22,209 nt of DNA from Ophiothrix spiculata (lineage: Eukaryota > Echinodermata > Ophiuroidea > Amphilepidida > Ophiotrichidae). Where the stretch lies: assembly GCA_000969725.1 (NCBI GenBank), contig JXSR01S043155.1. One strand, written 5' to 3'. Below are positions 8,102 to 17,219 of the stretch, one piece after another. A program made the translations under genes and the position numbers. The first letter of the stretch is position 1. Every line of letters starts with the position of its first letter. A model generated the notes under the pieces. The model made no database searches and was not told the origin of the DNA. It saw nothing but the letters and a program-made list of their open reading frames with translations.

Positions 8102-8778
8102 TGTGACCCGTCATATCGAAAGGTATCTTAAAGCATTCCATGTATCCTTGGTTCTACATCCTACTGGTGGATTATACCAAGTATCGACGTAGACGACGTA
8201 GACGGTCCCACAATAAAAAATAATTTTTTGGCCTCATCTGAAAGATTATATTTTAAGCTTTAAAATGACAAATTGGTATAAAATGACAATTTTGGTTATT
8301 GGATGTTCAATTGCAAAGTTGCATCCAAATTGGTAAAAAGGCATCGGGCTGATTCAGAAAACTACAGTTCTGAGAAAATCAAGTTACTGTACTGGTAAAA
8401 CTTGAATGGAGAAAGGATTTTTATCTCTATGTTGGAACCTGATTAATATGATAGAATACACTTCAAAGCTAACGTTTCTGATGAAATTAGAAATTCGACC
8501 TTGGACGTAATTTTTGACTATGCTCAGCTTCAATGGCCTGTCTCTCGTAATTTACAATGCCGACCTTAAGGTACTGTAAACGCCAATATTTTCGCGCATG
8601 ACCAATTTTGTACCATTATGCGTGTTTTTATTTTCGTGCATGTGAACATTGGCCTATGTATTTGATCCTTTGTAACAAATACATTTTCGTGGTGCATTTA
8701 TTTTCGCGCTAAACCAATTGTGCGAAAAGCACGAAAAATACAGCTTATACAGTACCTATTGATATGACGGGTCAAATA
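8102..8778. mobile_element. Inverted-repeat DNA element, copy 2 (opposite orientation to copy 1)
   Basis: The left end TGTGACCCGTCATATCGAAA and the right end (complement) TTGACCCGTCATATCAATAG form inverted repeats of about 27 bp. The body matches 4050-5480 on the other strand over several hundred bp, without the two insertions found there. It contains its own insertion at 8574-8752. A CGACGTAGACGACGTAGAC stretch (8194-8212) is a short tandem repeat not found in copy 1. No coding frame. Confidence 0.72.
8574..8752. mobile_element. TA-flanked MITE (179 bp) nested in copy 2
   Basis: It starts CTGTAAACGCCAATATTTTC and ends (complement) CTGTATAAGCTGTATTTTTC, with TA at 8572-8573 and 8753-8754. 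The host element reads AAGG-TA-CC around the site; copy 1 keeps an uninterrupted version (ATGTACCTTTAGG). TA duplication and CTGTA ends suggest Tc1/mariner kin. The ends are only partly matched. Confidence 0.68.
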
Positions 8779-9516
8779 TATATTACTTTGATCATCACTC
8801 ACATGCGCGCCATAGAAGCTGATGCGCGAGTCACATGTACAATATAGGCTGGGTCTCCTGCAGCTGTGCTGTGTTCAGATATTAAGCTATAGCTTCTCTT
8901 TTATCAATTCATGATGTGAACAGGTCCCCTATTGTGTTGATCAAAGTATAGTTACCTTGAAATGCACATATTGTAACATGGTTCAGTGAATAAATACTAA
9001 GTAACCAAATTTAAGTTGTCAGTTTCCTCTGTTTTAATGTGTTTCCATCACTTAGCATGCAAGATACAGGGACATTTAATATAATATTTGAAATCAGTTA
9101 ACACCATGGTAATACCTTTACAGTACAGGAAAGTGATATTCTGGCTTCAAGCAAATACACTTCATGTACACATCAATCGAAACATTGTTAACGCAACATC
9201 TCATAATGTGAACCCTGATAAAACCAATAAAATATCTGGTTCATTGCAAATACTAAGCATGTTAAAATAATGCTTTTGCTAATACAAAAATTTATTTTTA
9301 TGTCCTGATAACACAAATAGTTTTCTGGCTCCTGGTAACAAATGCAGTTGAAACCCTGACAAAACAAAGTATGATGCCTGTTTTTAATGAGTCTGTATTT
9401 TAAAGCTCACCTACATATTTTGTGTTAACAAGGTTTAAGCATGAACAATATTTTTTTTTCAATTCGTTTAATTAATATCTCTTTTTATGGTAGCAGAAAT
9501 ATAATGGTGATACATA
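8779..9516. other. AT-rich intergenic DNA, weak internal repeats only
   Basis: ACTCACATGCGCGC and GCGCGAGTCACATGT (8797-8837) form a short imperfect hairpin. Between 9130 and 9370, TCTGGCT/TCTGGTT and AACCCTGAYAAAAC motifs recur at irregular spacing, perhaps a very old tandem repeat. No credible coding sequence. Confidence 0.4.
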
Positions 9517-9524
9517 GTGTTCGG

Positions 9525-9852
9525 CAGGCCCTCGAAATCCGCGGTAACGCGGCCGCGCCGTTCCCAGAAAAAAGTTCGAAGTCCCAGAAAAAATCGGTAA
9601 GTTTAAAAAATACTAATATAAAATCAAATAATAACAACAATTTCTGACGAAAGATGATTTTTTCTGGCAATATTGAATGCTAAAATACAAATAAATGAGC
9701 CAATAATACAAATTTGGGGGTTGATATCAAATTACTGACAAAAACAAGTGTTATTTTAGAGCAATTTTAACAATTTTTTCATAAATCTCACAGAAAATTC
9801 TCATCAGCACTAGAAAAGTTCCCAGAAAGGTTGAATTTTTTTCTATACCCTG
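9525..9852. mobile_element. hAT-like MITE (328 bp) with 8-bp target duplication
   Basis: It starts CAGGCCCTCGAAAT and ends with the near-inverse ATAGGGT-type end (TTCTATACCCTG). An exact 8-bp direct repeat, GTGTTCGG, flanks it (9517-9524 and 9853-9860), the classic hAT target duplication. A local CG-rich patch (CCGCGGTAACGCGGCCGCG, 9539-9557) and repeated TTCCCAGAAAA motifs are inside. No transposase frame. Confidence 0.8.
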
Positions 9853-9989
9853 GTGTTCGGCATAAGTTTTGTCAAGACAAGTACTTCAAGTGGCTCAATA
9901 CATTGTATCCACAAAGTTAAGAAATTTGCTTAAGTCCAAATACGTCATAGACCCGAGTTAGCTATGATCACGAAATTGCTGCCATGGCA

Positions 9990-10075
9990 GCGCCTGCTCA
10001 GTGGCTTGACATAGTGATAATTGGAACGGGAAGCGGGGGGTCCCAGGTTCGAATCCAGGGGGAAACCCGTGATTT
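9990..10075 (+). repeat. tRNA-like SINE candidate
   Basis: GGTTCGAATCC (10046-10056) is a perfect Pol III B box within a near-palindromic T-arm (CCCAGG...CCAGGG). TGCTCAGTGG (9995-10004) is a nearly complete A box about 45 bp upstream. A 22-bp direct repeat with one mismatch, starting TCCACAAAGTTAAGAAATT, lies on both sides (9908-9929 and 10198-10219) and could be a target duplication. No A-rich tail is seen and the right copy abuts the assembly gap. Confidence 0.5.
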
Positions 10076-10219
10076 TTGACTTGCAAATTTCCGAGGAGAG
10101 TTTTTAAACCAAGAGGTGGTCAAAAGTGTTAGGGTTAGTAATGCGTACATATGGGTCTATTCTAACCCTAACCCCACTGAATCTCACAATATCCCATTCC
10201 ACAAAGTTAAGAAATTCGC

Positions 10220-10654
10220 NNNNNNNNNNNNNNNNNNNNNNNNNNNNNNNNNNNNNNNNNNNNNNNNNNNNNNNNNNNNNNNNNNNNNNNNNNNNNNNNN
10301 NNNNNNNNNNNNNNNNNNNNNNNNNNNNNNNNNNNNNNNNNNNNNNNNNNNNNNNNNNNNNNNNNNNNNNNNNNNNNNNNNNNNNNNNNNNNNNNNNNNN
10401 NNNNNNNNNNNNNNNNNNNNNNNNNNNNNNNNNNNNNNNNNNNNNNNNNNNNNNNNNNNNNNNNNNNNNNNNNNNNNNNNNNNNNNNNNNNNNNNNNNNN
10501 NNNNNNNNNNNNNNNNNNNNNNNNNNNNNNNNNNNNNNNNNNNNNNNNNNNNNNNNNNNNNNNNNNNNNNNNNNNNNNNNNNNNNNNNNNNNNNNNNNNN
10601 NNNNNNNNNNNNNNNNNNNNNNNNNNNNNNNNNNNNNNNNNNNNNNNNNNNNNN
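10220..10654. other. Assembly gap (435 Ns)
   Basis: Unsequenced bases. The sequence just before the gap repeats 9908-9929, so the gap may hide a repeat or a misjoined tandem copy. Open frames reported through it are meaningless. Confidence 0.99.
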
Positions 10655-11100
10655 AGGGTTAATAACACTCCCTGATATCTGTCAAAGTTCTCATAAAAGT
10701 TATTATATCATTCATTTATAAATTTTAGGCATTTCATTGGGTTTATTGCCGTTTGATAGTTTTTTCCATCTACCCAACAATGTGGTATGGTAGAAACTAT
10801 CACCGCACTGTACTGAAATATACATGTGCCAAGTCGCGGGCTCACCATTTTTTCTAAGGTCAACTCGACCACTATTGGATGATAGTGAAGTTATCAATAT
10901 TTTAAAGTTAAAGAATTTGCAAATGAGTAATATAAAACAAATATTATCTGCCTTAAATTTGTGTTATGGAAGACATATCAACACTCAGTGAAAGATATGT
11001 TGTTCCATTTCACTCACCGTGCCAGCTCATTAAAAGTAACCATACATCTTTCACTTTGTGATGATATCTTAATCATACCACACTCATATAGTCAGATGAT
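10655..11100. other. AT-rich intergenic DNA, nothing recognised
   Basis: No gene, RNA or clear repeat was seen between the assembly gap and the hairpin at 11110. Confidence 0.4.
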
Positions 11101-11109
11101 ATTTGTATA

Positions 11110-11168
11110 TTATCGGACCTAAGATTATACTATCGGACCGATAGACGTCATCTTATGTCCGATAGTAA
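11110..11168. repeat. Short palindromic repeat (TATCGGAC...GTCCGATA)
   Basis: TATCGGACCTAAGAT and ATCTTATGTCCGATA face each other, with a further ACTATCGGACCGATAG palindrome between them. This gives three inverted or direct copies of the TATCGGACC motif in 60 bp. The function is unknown; it is probably a fragment of a foldback repeat. Confidence 0.5.
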
Positions 11169-11570
11169 CCAGAGATGCCAGTATGTATCACTGAAAAAAC
11201 CTGAAACTTTCAAAAAAACCTGAAAATGCACGAAAATTTAGGCAAAAAAGCTGAAAAAAGGGCTGAAAATATATAAAAACAGTAACATTTGGTGTGAAAA
11301 AAAACACCTAAAATCCTGTTAGAACAGGAAAATTGGTATCTCCGAGTAACTGTTTTTGGAACTACTGGCCTGGCACTTCAAGGACCCTGATTTTCACTAC
11401 ATCTCAATAATCAATCTCGCCACCATTTATTCATTTATTTTCAAATTCTACAACGCATCGAAGTCTTTGCCGCAAAACGTGTATCTTTCGATGTGGCTTT
11501 TTTGAACAAATTGTCACTGTACTGTAAAGTTGCATACCATATAAGGTCACAAGATGTTCATGAGAGCATA

Positions 11571-11828
11571 TATGTGATGGCTCACCCCGAAAGGGGGACT
11601 TTGCATATGATATCAATTTTGATTTTTATCATTTCATCTGTTACAGCATTTTATAAGCTTTAAAATGACACCTGACTTGTTGAAATTGATCAAGGCGATC
11701 AAATTTTACAACAGAAAATCTGCTGGAAATTCTTATTATTTTCTTTATTTTTTGCTGCCTATTTTCACCAGTTTCTCGAAAAGTGTTCTGTTGCAAAGTC
11801 CCCCTTTTCGGGGTGAGTCATCACATAT
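11571..11828. mobile_element. MITE with ~36-bp inverted repeats
   Basis: TGTGATGGCTCACCCCGAAA plus GGGGGACTTTGCA at the left is mirrored at the right (TGCAAAGTCCCCCTTTTCGG plus GGTGAGTCATCACA) with about one substitution and one extra base. TA may flank it on both sides. The interior is AT-rich, with an ATTTTATAAGCTTTAAAATG stretch also seen in copy 2 of the 8102 family (TTTTAAGCTTTAAAATGAC), hinting at kinship. No coding frame. Confidence 0.68.
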
Positions 11829-12120
11829 TTGAAATATATGTAGAGGCAAAATCATGTACCGCACCCAACAAAAATTGTTCTATATAAAAGAAAACAAAAT
11901 AGTACTTAAAACAACATAAAAGGTGCATTTTTAAAAATTATATAAATGATTAAGTATAGTTTTAAAACTGAAAACATACTGTAAGAACTTTTCACGAATT
12001 TGGGTCTAACAGACATTTCGCAAGTTTTTAGTTTTGCAATTACCCAAATAGAGTTGCATCAATGAGTAAGCTTACAAATTCACAAATTAAAATAAATATA
12101 ATTTTTACAACAAAGATTTC

Positions 12121-12410
12121 AGTTGATCACTTAACCTTATGGCGAAGTTAACGATTGGTCTACAGCTCATACTGAGTTGAAATTCAAAGGACGCTGACAG
12201 GAGACTGCATGACATCAGCAGGTGACCAGAACGTGTCCATGCAGAGACCAAGACCCCGGCTCCCAGCTGATCACCTAACCTTACGGCGAAATTCACGATT
12301 GGTCTACAGCGTCATACCTAGTTGAAATTCAAAGGACGCCGATTGGAGACTGCATGACATTAGCCGGTGACCAGAAAATGTCCATGCAGAGACCGAGCGG
12401 GGTTTGGAAG
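12121..12410. repeat. Two tandem copies of a ~144-bp unit
   Basis: Unit 1 begins AGTTGATCACTTAACCTTA at 12121 and unit 2 begins AGCTGATCACCTAACCTTA at 12265. Shared blocks include CGATTGGTCTACAGC, TTGAAATTCAAAGGACGC, GGAGACTGCATGACAT and GTCCATGCAGAGACC, in the same order and spacing. Identity is roughly four fifths or more by eye. It is not obviously coding. Confidence 0.75.
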
Positions 12411-14050
12411 CCAGCAAGATTTTGATATCATGCCGCAAGGATTAAGAGTTTCAAACTTGAGGCTTCTTAGAGGTGTATCATGTTATGGTCACATAACAAC
12501 TGGCAGCCGACAATGACCAACCGGACAATGCAGGTAATCATCAATTCCATAATTTGGCCTTATGGTTTCTTTCCAATTACCAGATATCTGTTGGCAAATC
12601 TAAGTCATGCTGTTCGAGACATACATTTTCAAATAATGTGCCATATGTAAATGTTCCTCGAACATCATTGCAAAATTCTACTTGAAGTTATAAATACTAC
12701 TTGACATATCTTTGAGTTGTACAGTGCAAAGTAAAGGCCAATGATGTATTCAGAATTCAACGATTTCATCACTGAGACATAGCTTGACATCTTCAGATAC
12801 GCAATAATGCGCTACTAGTAACTCAAGTAAAGACTTATTGGCAGGCATCTATCAATGAAATCGCTGGACTTTGAAGGCACCATTTAATATAAGCAACATA
12901 AAACAAAAACATTATAGCAGATTTGACATTGATAAAACTAACAGTTTTAAGTCGGCGCAATACATTTCATTCTATATGCATTCTATTTAAATTTAGCGTT
13001 TCACATTCTGCGCTATATCCAAAAATCAAGTACATTTGTAAATAAAGCGCATCACATACAGGTCTATAACTTTAACATCAAAATAAATAACATTATCATA
13101 TTTTATTTTGATAAATTTTACGTGAATAATTGAAATGTTTTATACTTAATTTAACAAAATTCATGATAATTTTCCCCTACAAAATGGATATGAAGCTCAT
13201 TTCCTACGAAATTTCAAATGTGATTTTCTCAAAATGCGTGTTTTTGCTATTAGAACGGTATGTGATGTGACTGACGATTTTATTAAATTGGCAATTTATA
13301 GTCAATAGTATCATACACTCCAATATTTTCCAAGGGATACTTTGAACCATTTTTTCTTCAACTTTTGAGTACAAAATCAATGACCCACTTTTTTTATAAA
13401 CCATATTTTCAAAATGAGGTGGATTGTTGTGCCTACTGTCCTTGGTCATAATCTTCAGGCTCTAGCAATTCTAAATTTACCATTGTAAATAGTAATGTAC
13501 TTCTTAAAGGAGCTTGATCTGAAGTGGATTGAAAATTCACAATGCACTGTGACAGGCACTTATAGTGAATATGAATGTTACATTTTTTGTCTGGTGATGT
13601 TATTTATTTTACTCTTATTTTGAATTTTAATGACCGTCTACAAGCGTAATTTCTTTTCACAATATATTCAATATTATTTTCTATCGTGTATGAATAAGGT
13701 AAATTCTTTGCATTCCATAATGCTTGTAAAATGAGACAAAATCAATGCACTTGCGATAAATTTTGAATGCTGTCCAGCCCCTACTGGCCTCGTGAATTGG
13801 ACACATCAAAATTGAACTTGTGTGCATAGATTTTGTCACATTTCACTTGCTACATGAAATGTTCATTTATTAACCTATAATTAATGTTGGTTATTTTTAA
13901 AATACCCTGAATCGTTTGTAAAATAACCAATTCCTACACATATAAAGGAATAACAAAAATGTGATCAGGAAAGACCAACTCTTAATCACTCTGCAATAAA
14001 TCAACTTTCCTACTGTCTCATCCAATACAAACACAATATTGATCGATACA
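12411..14050. other. AT-rich intergenic DNA, nothing recognised
   Basis: About 1.6 kb with no open frame longer than about 80 codons, no recognised RNA gene and no clear inverted or tandem repeat. The minus-strand frame at 13204-13449 is low-complexity and unsupported. Confidence 0.4.
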
Positions 14051-14058
14051 TGCTAGAT

Positions 14059-14234
14059 CTAGCCTTCTCAAATAGTGGGCCCGCGGGCCAAATCCGGCCC
14101 TTTTGATCGCCTCTGGAATGCAGAAGTATATAGGAAAAGTATTGAACAAGTTCTTAATTTCGCCCTCCAAGATGTATTTTTGAACTGGCATTTGACCTAA
14201 ATGGCCCGCCAACAAACTTAATTAAGAACCCCTG
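14059..14234. mobile_element. hAT element remnant (176 bp)
   Basis: The left end has CTCAAATAGTGGGCCCGCGG followed by GCCAAATCCGGCCC; the right end has ATGGCCCGCC...TTAAGAACCCCTG. This GGCCCGCGGGCCAAAT...AAGAACCCCTG pattern is typical of old hAT (Charlie-like) short elements. Flanks TGCTAGAT (14051-14058) and TGCTATAT (14235-14242) form an 8-bp target duplication with one change. It is too short to code. Confidence 0.72.
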
Positions 14235-14344
14235 TGCTATATGCTCTCACATTGTGTTATTTGTATGCCTGTTGATAACAATTTAGACTGTACCTGTTAG
14301 AAACCATCTATTTTATTTAATTGATGACTGAGTACATGTTTTTA

Positions 14345-14698
14345 AATCATAACTATTTTTAGATAGATGATATATGATTCATGGCAGATCTCAAGATGGA
14401 GTGTGGCTATGTTAGGCTTGACATCCAAAGACATTCGCTTGCCTGAGTGACATTCATTCATTAATCATAACTATTTTAAGATACTGGGTATATGATTCAT
14501 GGCAGATCTCAAATTGGAGTGTGGGTATGTTAGGCTTGACATCCAAAGACATTCGCTCGCCCAAGTGACATTCATTCATTAATCATAACTATTTTAAGAT
14601 ACTGGGTATATGATTCATGGCAGATCTCAAAATGGAGTGTGACTATGTTAGGCTTGACGTCCAAAGACATTCGCTCGCCCAAGTGTCATTCGCTCGCG
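14345..14698. repeat. Three tandem copies of a 118-bp unit containing a transposon end
   Basis: AATCATAACTATTTT starts units at 14345, 14463 and 14581 (period exactly 118). Each unit has TATGATTCATGGCAGATCTC, then TTAGGCTTGAC and CCAAAGACATTCGC. The latter part is the left terminus of the Harbinger-like element at 14651-14921, so the array consists of host flank plus element end. The first unit is the most divergent. Confidence 0.82.
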
Positions 14699-14921
14699 AT
14701 ATTGGCTCTGTCTTTTTCGCTTAAATAGAGAGCCTATGACACTTAAAATGCTTTAATTTTAGATAAATCAATGTTAACATCGAGTTAACTAATTCTAACA
14801 TCAATTAAACCAATAGTCGATCGTTGTAAGTAATATTTTCCTTAAATTTTAGAGAATAAGTTGGAGCGAATATCACGAGCGAATGTCTCTCGGGCGAGCG
14901 AATGTCTTTGGACGCCAAGCC
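14651..14921. mobile_element. Harbinger-like MITE (271 bp)
   Basis: The left end GGCTTGACGTCCAAAGACAT continues as TCGCTCGCCC...CATTCGCTCG; the right end is its complement (...CGAGCGAATGTCTTTGGACG followed by CCAAGCC). The inverted repeats are about 58 bp. TTA flanks both sides (14648-14650 and 14922-14924), the TWA target duplication of PIF/Harbinger. The spacer is AT-rich and non-coding. Confidence 0.75.
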
Positions 14922-14924
14922 TTA

Positions 14925-15730
14925 CCCAGAGGTTTCAACGAAATATCTTACAGAAAACAACATGACACATATGCACAAAAGACCAGGTTTAAAGTTAGAC
15001 CTGAACTATGGCAAAATTTGTTCTAATCTAATAGAAAAATAATTCCACTGTTTAAAAACAGATAAATGAGTTGACATAAAACGTTCATTGGAAATATTGA
15101 CTTATGACTTTTATCATAGATTTCTCCTAACATCATTGTTTTTGATCCTAATTTCTCCTAACATCAATGTTTTTCAAGGATCATATTTGATACAAGTCAA
15201 TCAAGGCCTAACTACGTTGTGCTCACATACCAATGGTCATTGTTTAAAATCAAAGCAGTTGAAGGGTTTATGTGAAATTGAGTGCTTTTAAAATATTTTC
15301 CCAAAACACTCAAACAACAAATGATGCTAGCATTTAAGGTGCCGCGATTTGTGTCTGATACTCTGCTTCTCAACGCCATCCACTAGTTGTTGGTTATTGA
15401 TCGTATAATTTTCAAACGTACTCTTGTACGTTTACAAAGTTTATCAATGGTGTTGCACCAGTGTAGCTCAATCAGTTCACTTCCATTTATGTTACTCCCA
15501 TAGAAGGTTTTGACTTTGCTTTTTGACCTCTTGGCATTAACTTTTGTAATTATCACAATCTTCAAGAATCAGCTCAACGCTCATACGTTTGGAAAATAAA
15601 AATCTTCTTTTTCTTTGTTTTAATCATTGTCATTGTTAAAGCACTATGATTACATCTTTAATGGCTTTATCATTTATGATGACTGAGTGCATTCTCCTGT
15701 GATGTTATTATAAGCCGACTGATCCCTTTA
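14925..15730. other. AT-rich intergenic DNA, nothing recognised
   Basis: TTTCTCCTAACATCA occurs twice within 45 bp (15120-15165). Otherwise there is no gene, RNA or repeat structure that I can support. Confidence 0.4.
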
Positions 15731-15737
15731 CTATAAT

Positions 15738-15772
15738 CTGGGACTACAAATACTAAGTATTTGTAGTACCAG
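15738..15772. repeat. Near-perfect hairpin, 16-bp stem
   Basis: CTGGGACTACAAATAC, loop TAA, GTATTTGTAGTACCAG: 15 of 16 positions pair. TATAA-type bases continue weakly outside. It stands alone in AT-rich intergenic DNA and is too short for a typical miRNA precursor stem unless the weak flanking pairing counts. Confidence 0.6.
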
Positions 15773-16112
15773 CTATAATTTGTGACAAAATTATCTGAAA
15801 AGGCGAGACATTCTGGGACTGGTCCCCACTTCAAATAGGCCTTACAGACAAACTCTGTTTCCCCAAATACACTAAATTTAAGTATATTGGACACTTTCAT
15901 CTTTGAAACTTTCAAATGGACTGATCACTTTATCATAATTAGCCCCACTTCATTTTGAGCCATATAGATCATAAATTGCACTGTAATTTTTTATGAAGTC
16001 TTAACTTCTACTTACAACATAGACAAATCATAAACTGGCACATAATATTTATTCTCTCTGTTTGTGAATACAGGAATGTCACTGACCAAAGTCCATACTG
16101 CCCTACCCAGGC

Positions 16113-16393
16113 CAGTGGCGTAACCACCAGAGGTTAGGCACCAACAATAACGTCGGTCATCGAACACGGCTGTCGGTAAATTTGTAGGGCCCTGGTATTT
16201 TTTAGAAAAAAATGGAATATAAATTTTAGAATTTAAAAGAAAGTACACTTCATGAACATTAAAACAATCAGAACCCCTATTTTTCTTGTCAGGTTTTTTT
16301 TTTGTGTGTGTACCCTTTGCACCTCATATTTCTGTTGTCGGTCAAAATTCAAGCGCATACACCACCAATATTGAAAGTCTGGTTAAGCCACTG
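16113..16393. mobile_element. hAT-like MITE (281 bp)
   Basis: It starts CAGTGGCGTAACCA and ends TGGTTAAGCCACTG (one mismatch in the inverted pair). Flanks ACCCAGGC (16105-16112) and ATCCAGGT (16394-16401) agree at 6 of 8 positions, consistent with an aged 8-bp hAT target duplication. A frame on the minus strand across it (16012-16248) is not gene-like. Confidence 0.65.
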
Positions 16394-16575
16394 ATCCAGG
16401 TACAAAGAAAAGAAGTACTGATCAATGTCCACTATTGAGTGGTAAATGGTAATTATAGTCATCATTGCAGGGTAATATACTTCCATTAATTTTGGCAGGG
16501 AAGCATGCACTTGGGTAGATGCATTCCGGTATTCAATTGATACAATTGATTTTAAATCATGCAATTATATTACAA

Positions 16576-17053
16576 GGCCAAGTAAAATAATATGCTTGTT
16601 TCCGGTAATCCTTCCTTCTCAAAAATGCACACAAAAATTGCAAATTTTATCACTTTTCTGAAAAAATAAAATATTTCCAGTTTTCCCTCAACCATGTCGA
16701 GAGATGGCCTCACAGGATGGCTTCTTTATGGCAATTATTTTGAAACTGATGATGTCCACTCATCGTCTTTCATATCCTGAAAATGGAATATCAGAGTCTT
16801 CTAAAAGCAGCTTATAAACAGTTTAATGTATGTTTTCAATAGAGCTAATCATATCTTTCATCCAGAAATTGTGTTGAAAAGTACATATCTGATGTTTTTG
16901 TAAGCAGTATAATTTTTTGATAAAATAAAATATTTTCCCTTCCTTCTATCCCGATATTTTGAAAGCATAAAATGTTTTGCTAAAATAAAATTGGTTCCCT
17001 TCCTTCCATTTCAAAGCATGTTACCGGAAACAAATGATTAATTTTACTTGGCC
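16576..17053. mobile_element. Inverted-repeat element with GGCCAAGTAAAA ends (478 bp)
   Basis: The left end GGCCAAGTAAAATAATATGC continues TTGTTTCCGGTAA; the right end (complement) is GGCCAAGTAAAATTAATCAT continuing TTGTTTCCGGTAA. GGCC ends suggest Harbinger kin, but no clean 3-bp duplication is visible. Inside, TAAAATAAAAT...TTCCCTTCCTTC is repeated at about 16920 and 16980. It ends about 63 bp beyond the SPTY2D1 stop codon, so it probably lies in that gene's 3' UTR or immediate flank. Confidence 0.65.
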
Positions 17054-17116
17054 CATCATAATAAATAATGTATACAGCAGTTCTACCTACATTGCACCTA
17101 TTGTGCTAACTACGGG

Positions 17117-17219
17117 TTATCTTTTGCCCTTGGCTTTAGCGCGACGGTTTGCTTTCCTCATTTCCTCTTCTTTCTCCTGCCTCATATCTTCAAGATCTTC
17201 TAGCATACCAAGACGTGCA
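17117..17219 (-). CDS. SPTY2D1: SPTY2D1 last exon and stop
   Basis: Acceptor tttacag ends at 17220. The exon completes a Ser codon and encodes ARLGMLEDLEDMRQEKEEEM, then a basic tail RKANRRAKAKGKR and TAA (17117-17119). This matches the human end (LRLGMQEDLEEMR...RRAKKLKRR). Confidence 0.93.

Noticed and set aside
10128-10174. Interstitial telomere tract
   Set aside because: There are only one to two TTAGGG-like units on each side, too few to call telomeric.
10116-10721. Long open frames across the gap
   Set aside because: They consist almost wholly of unknown bases.
16012-16248. 78-codon minus-strand frame
   Set aside because: It crosses the boundary of a hAT-like MITE and has no protein-like motif.
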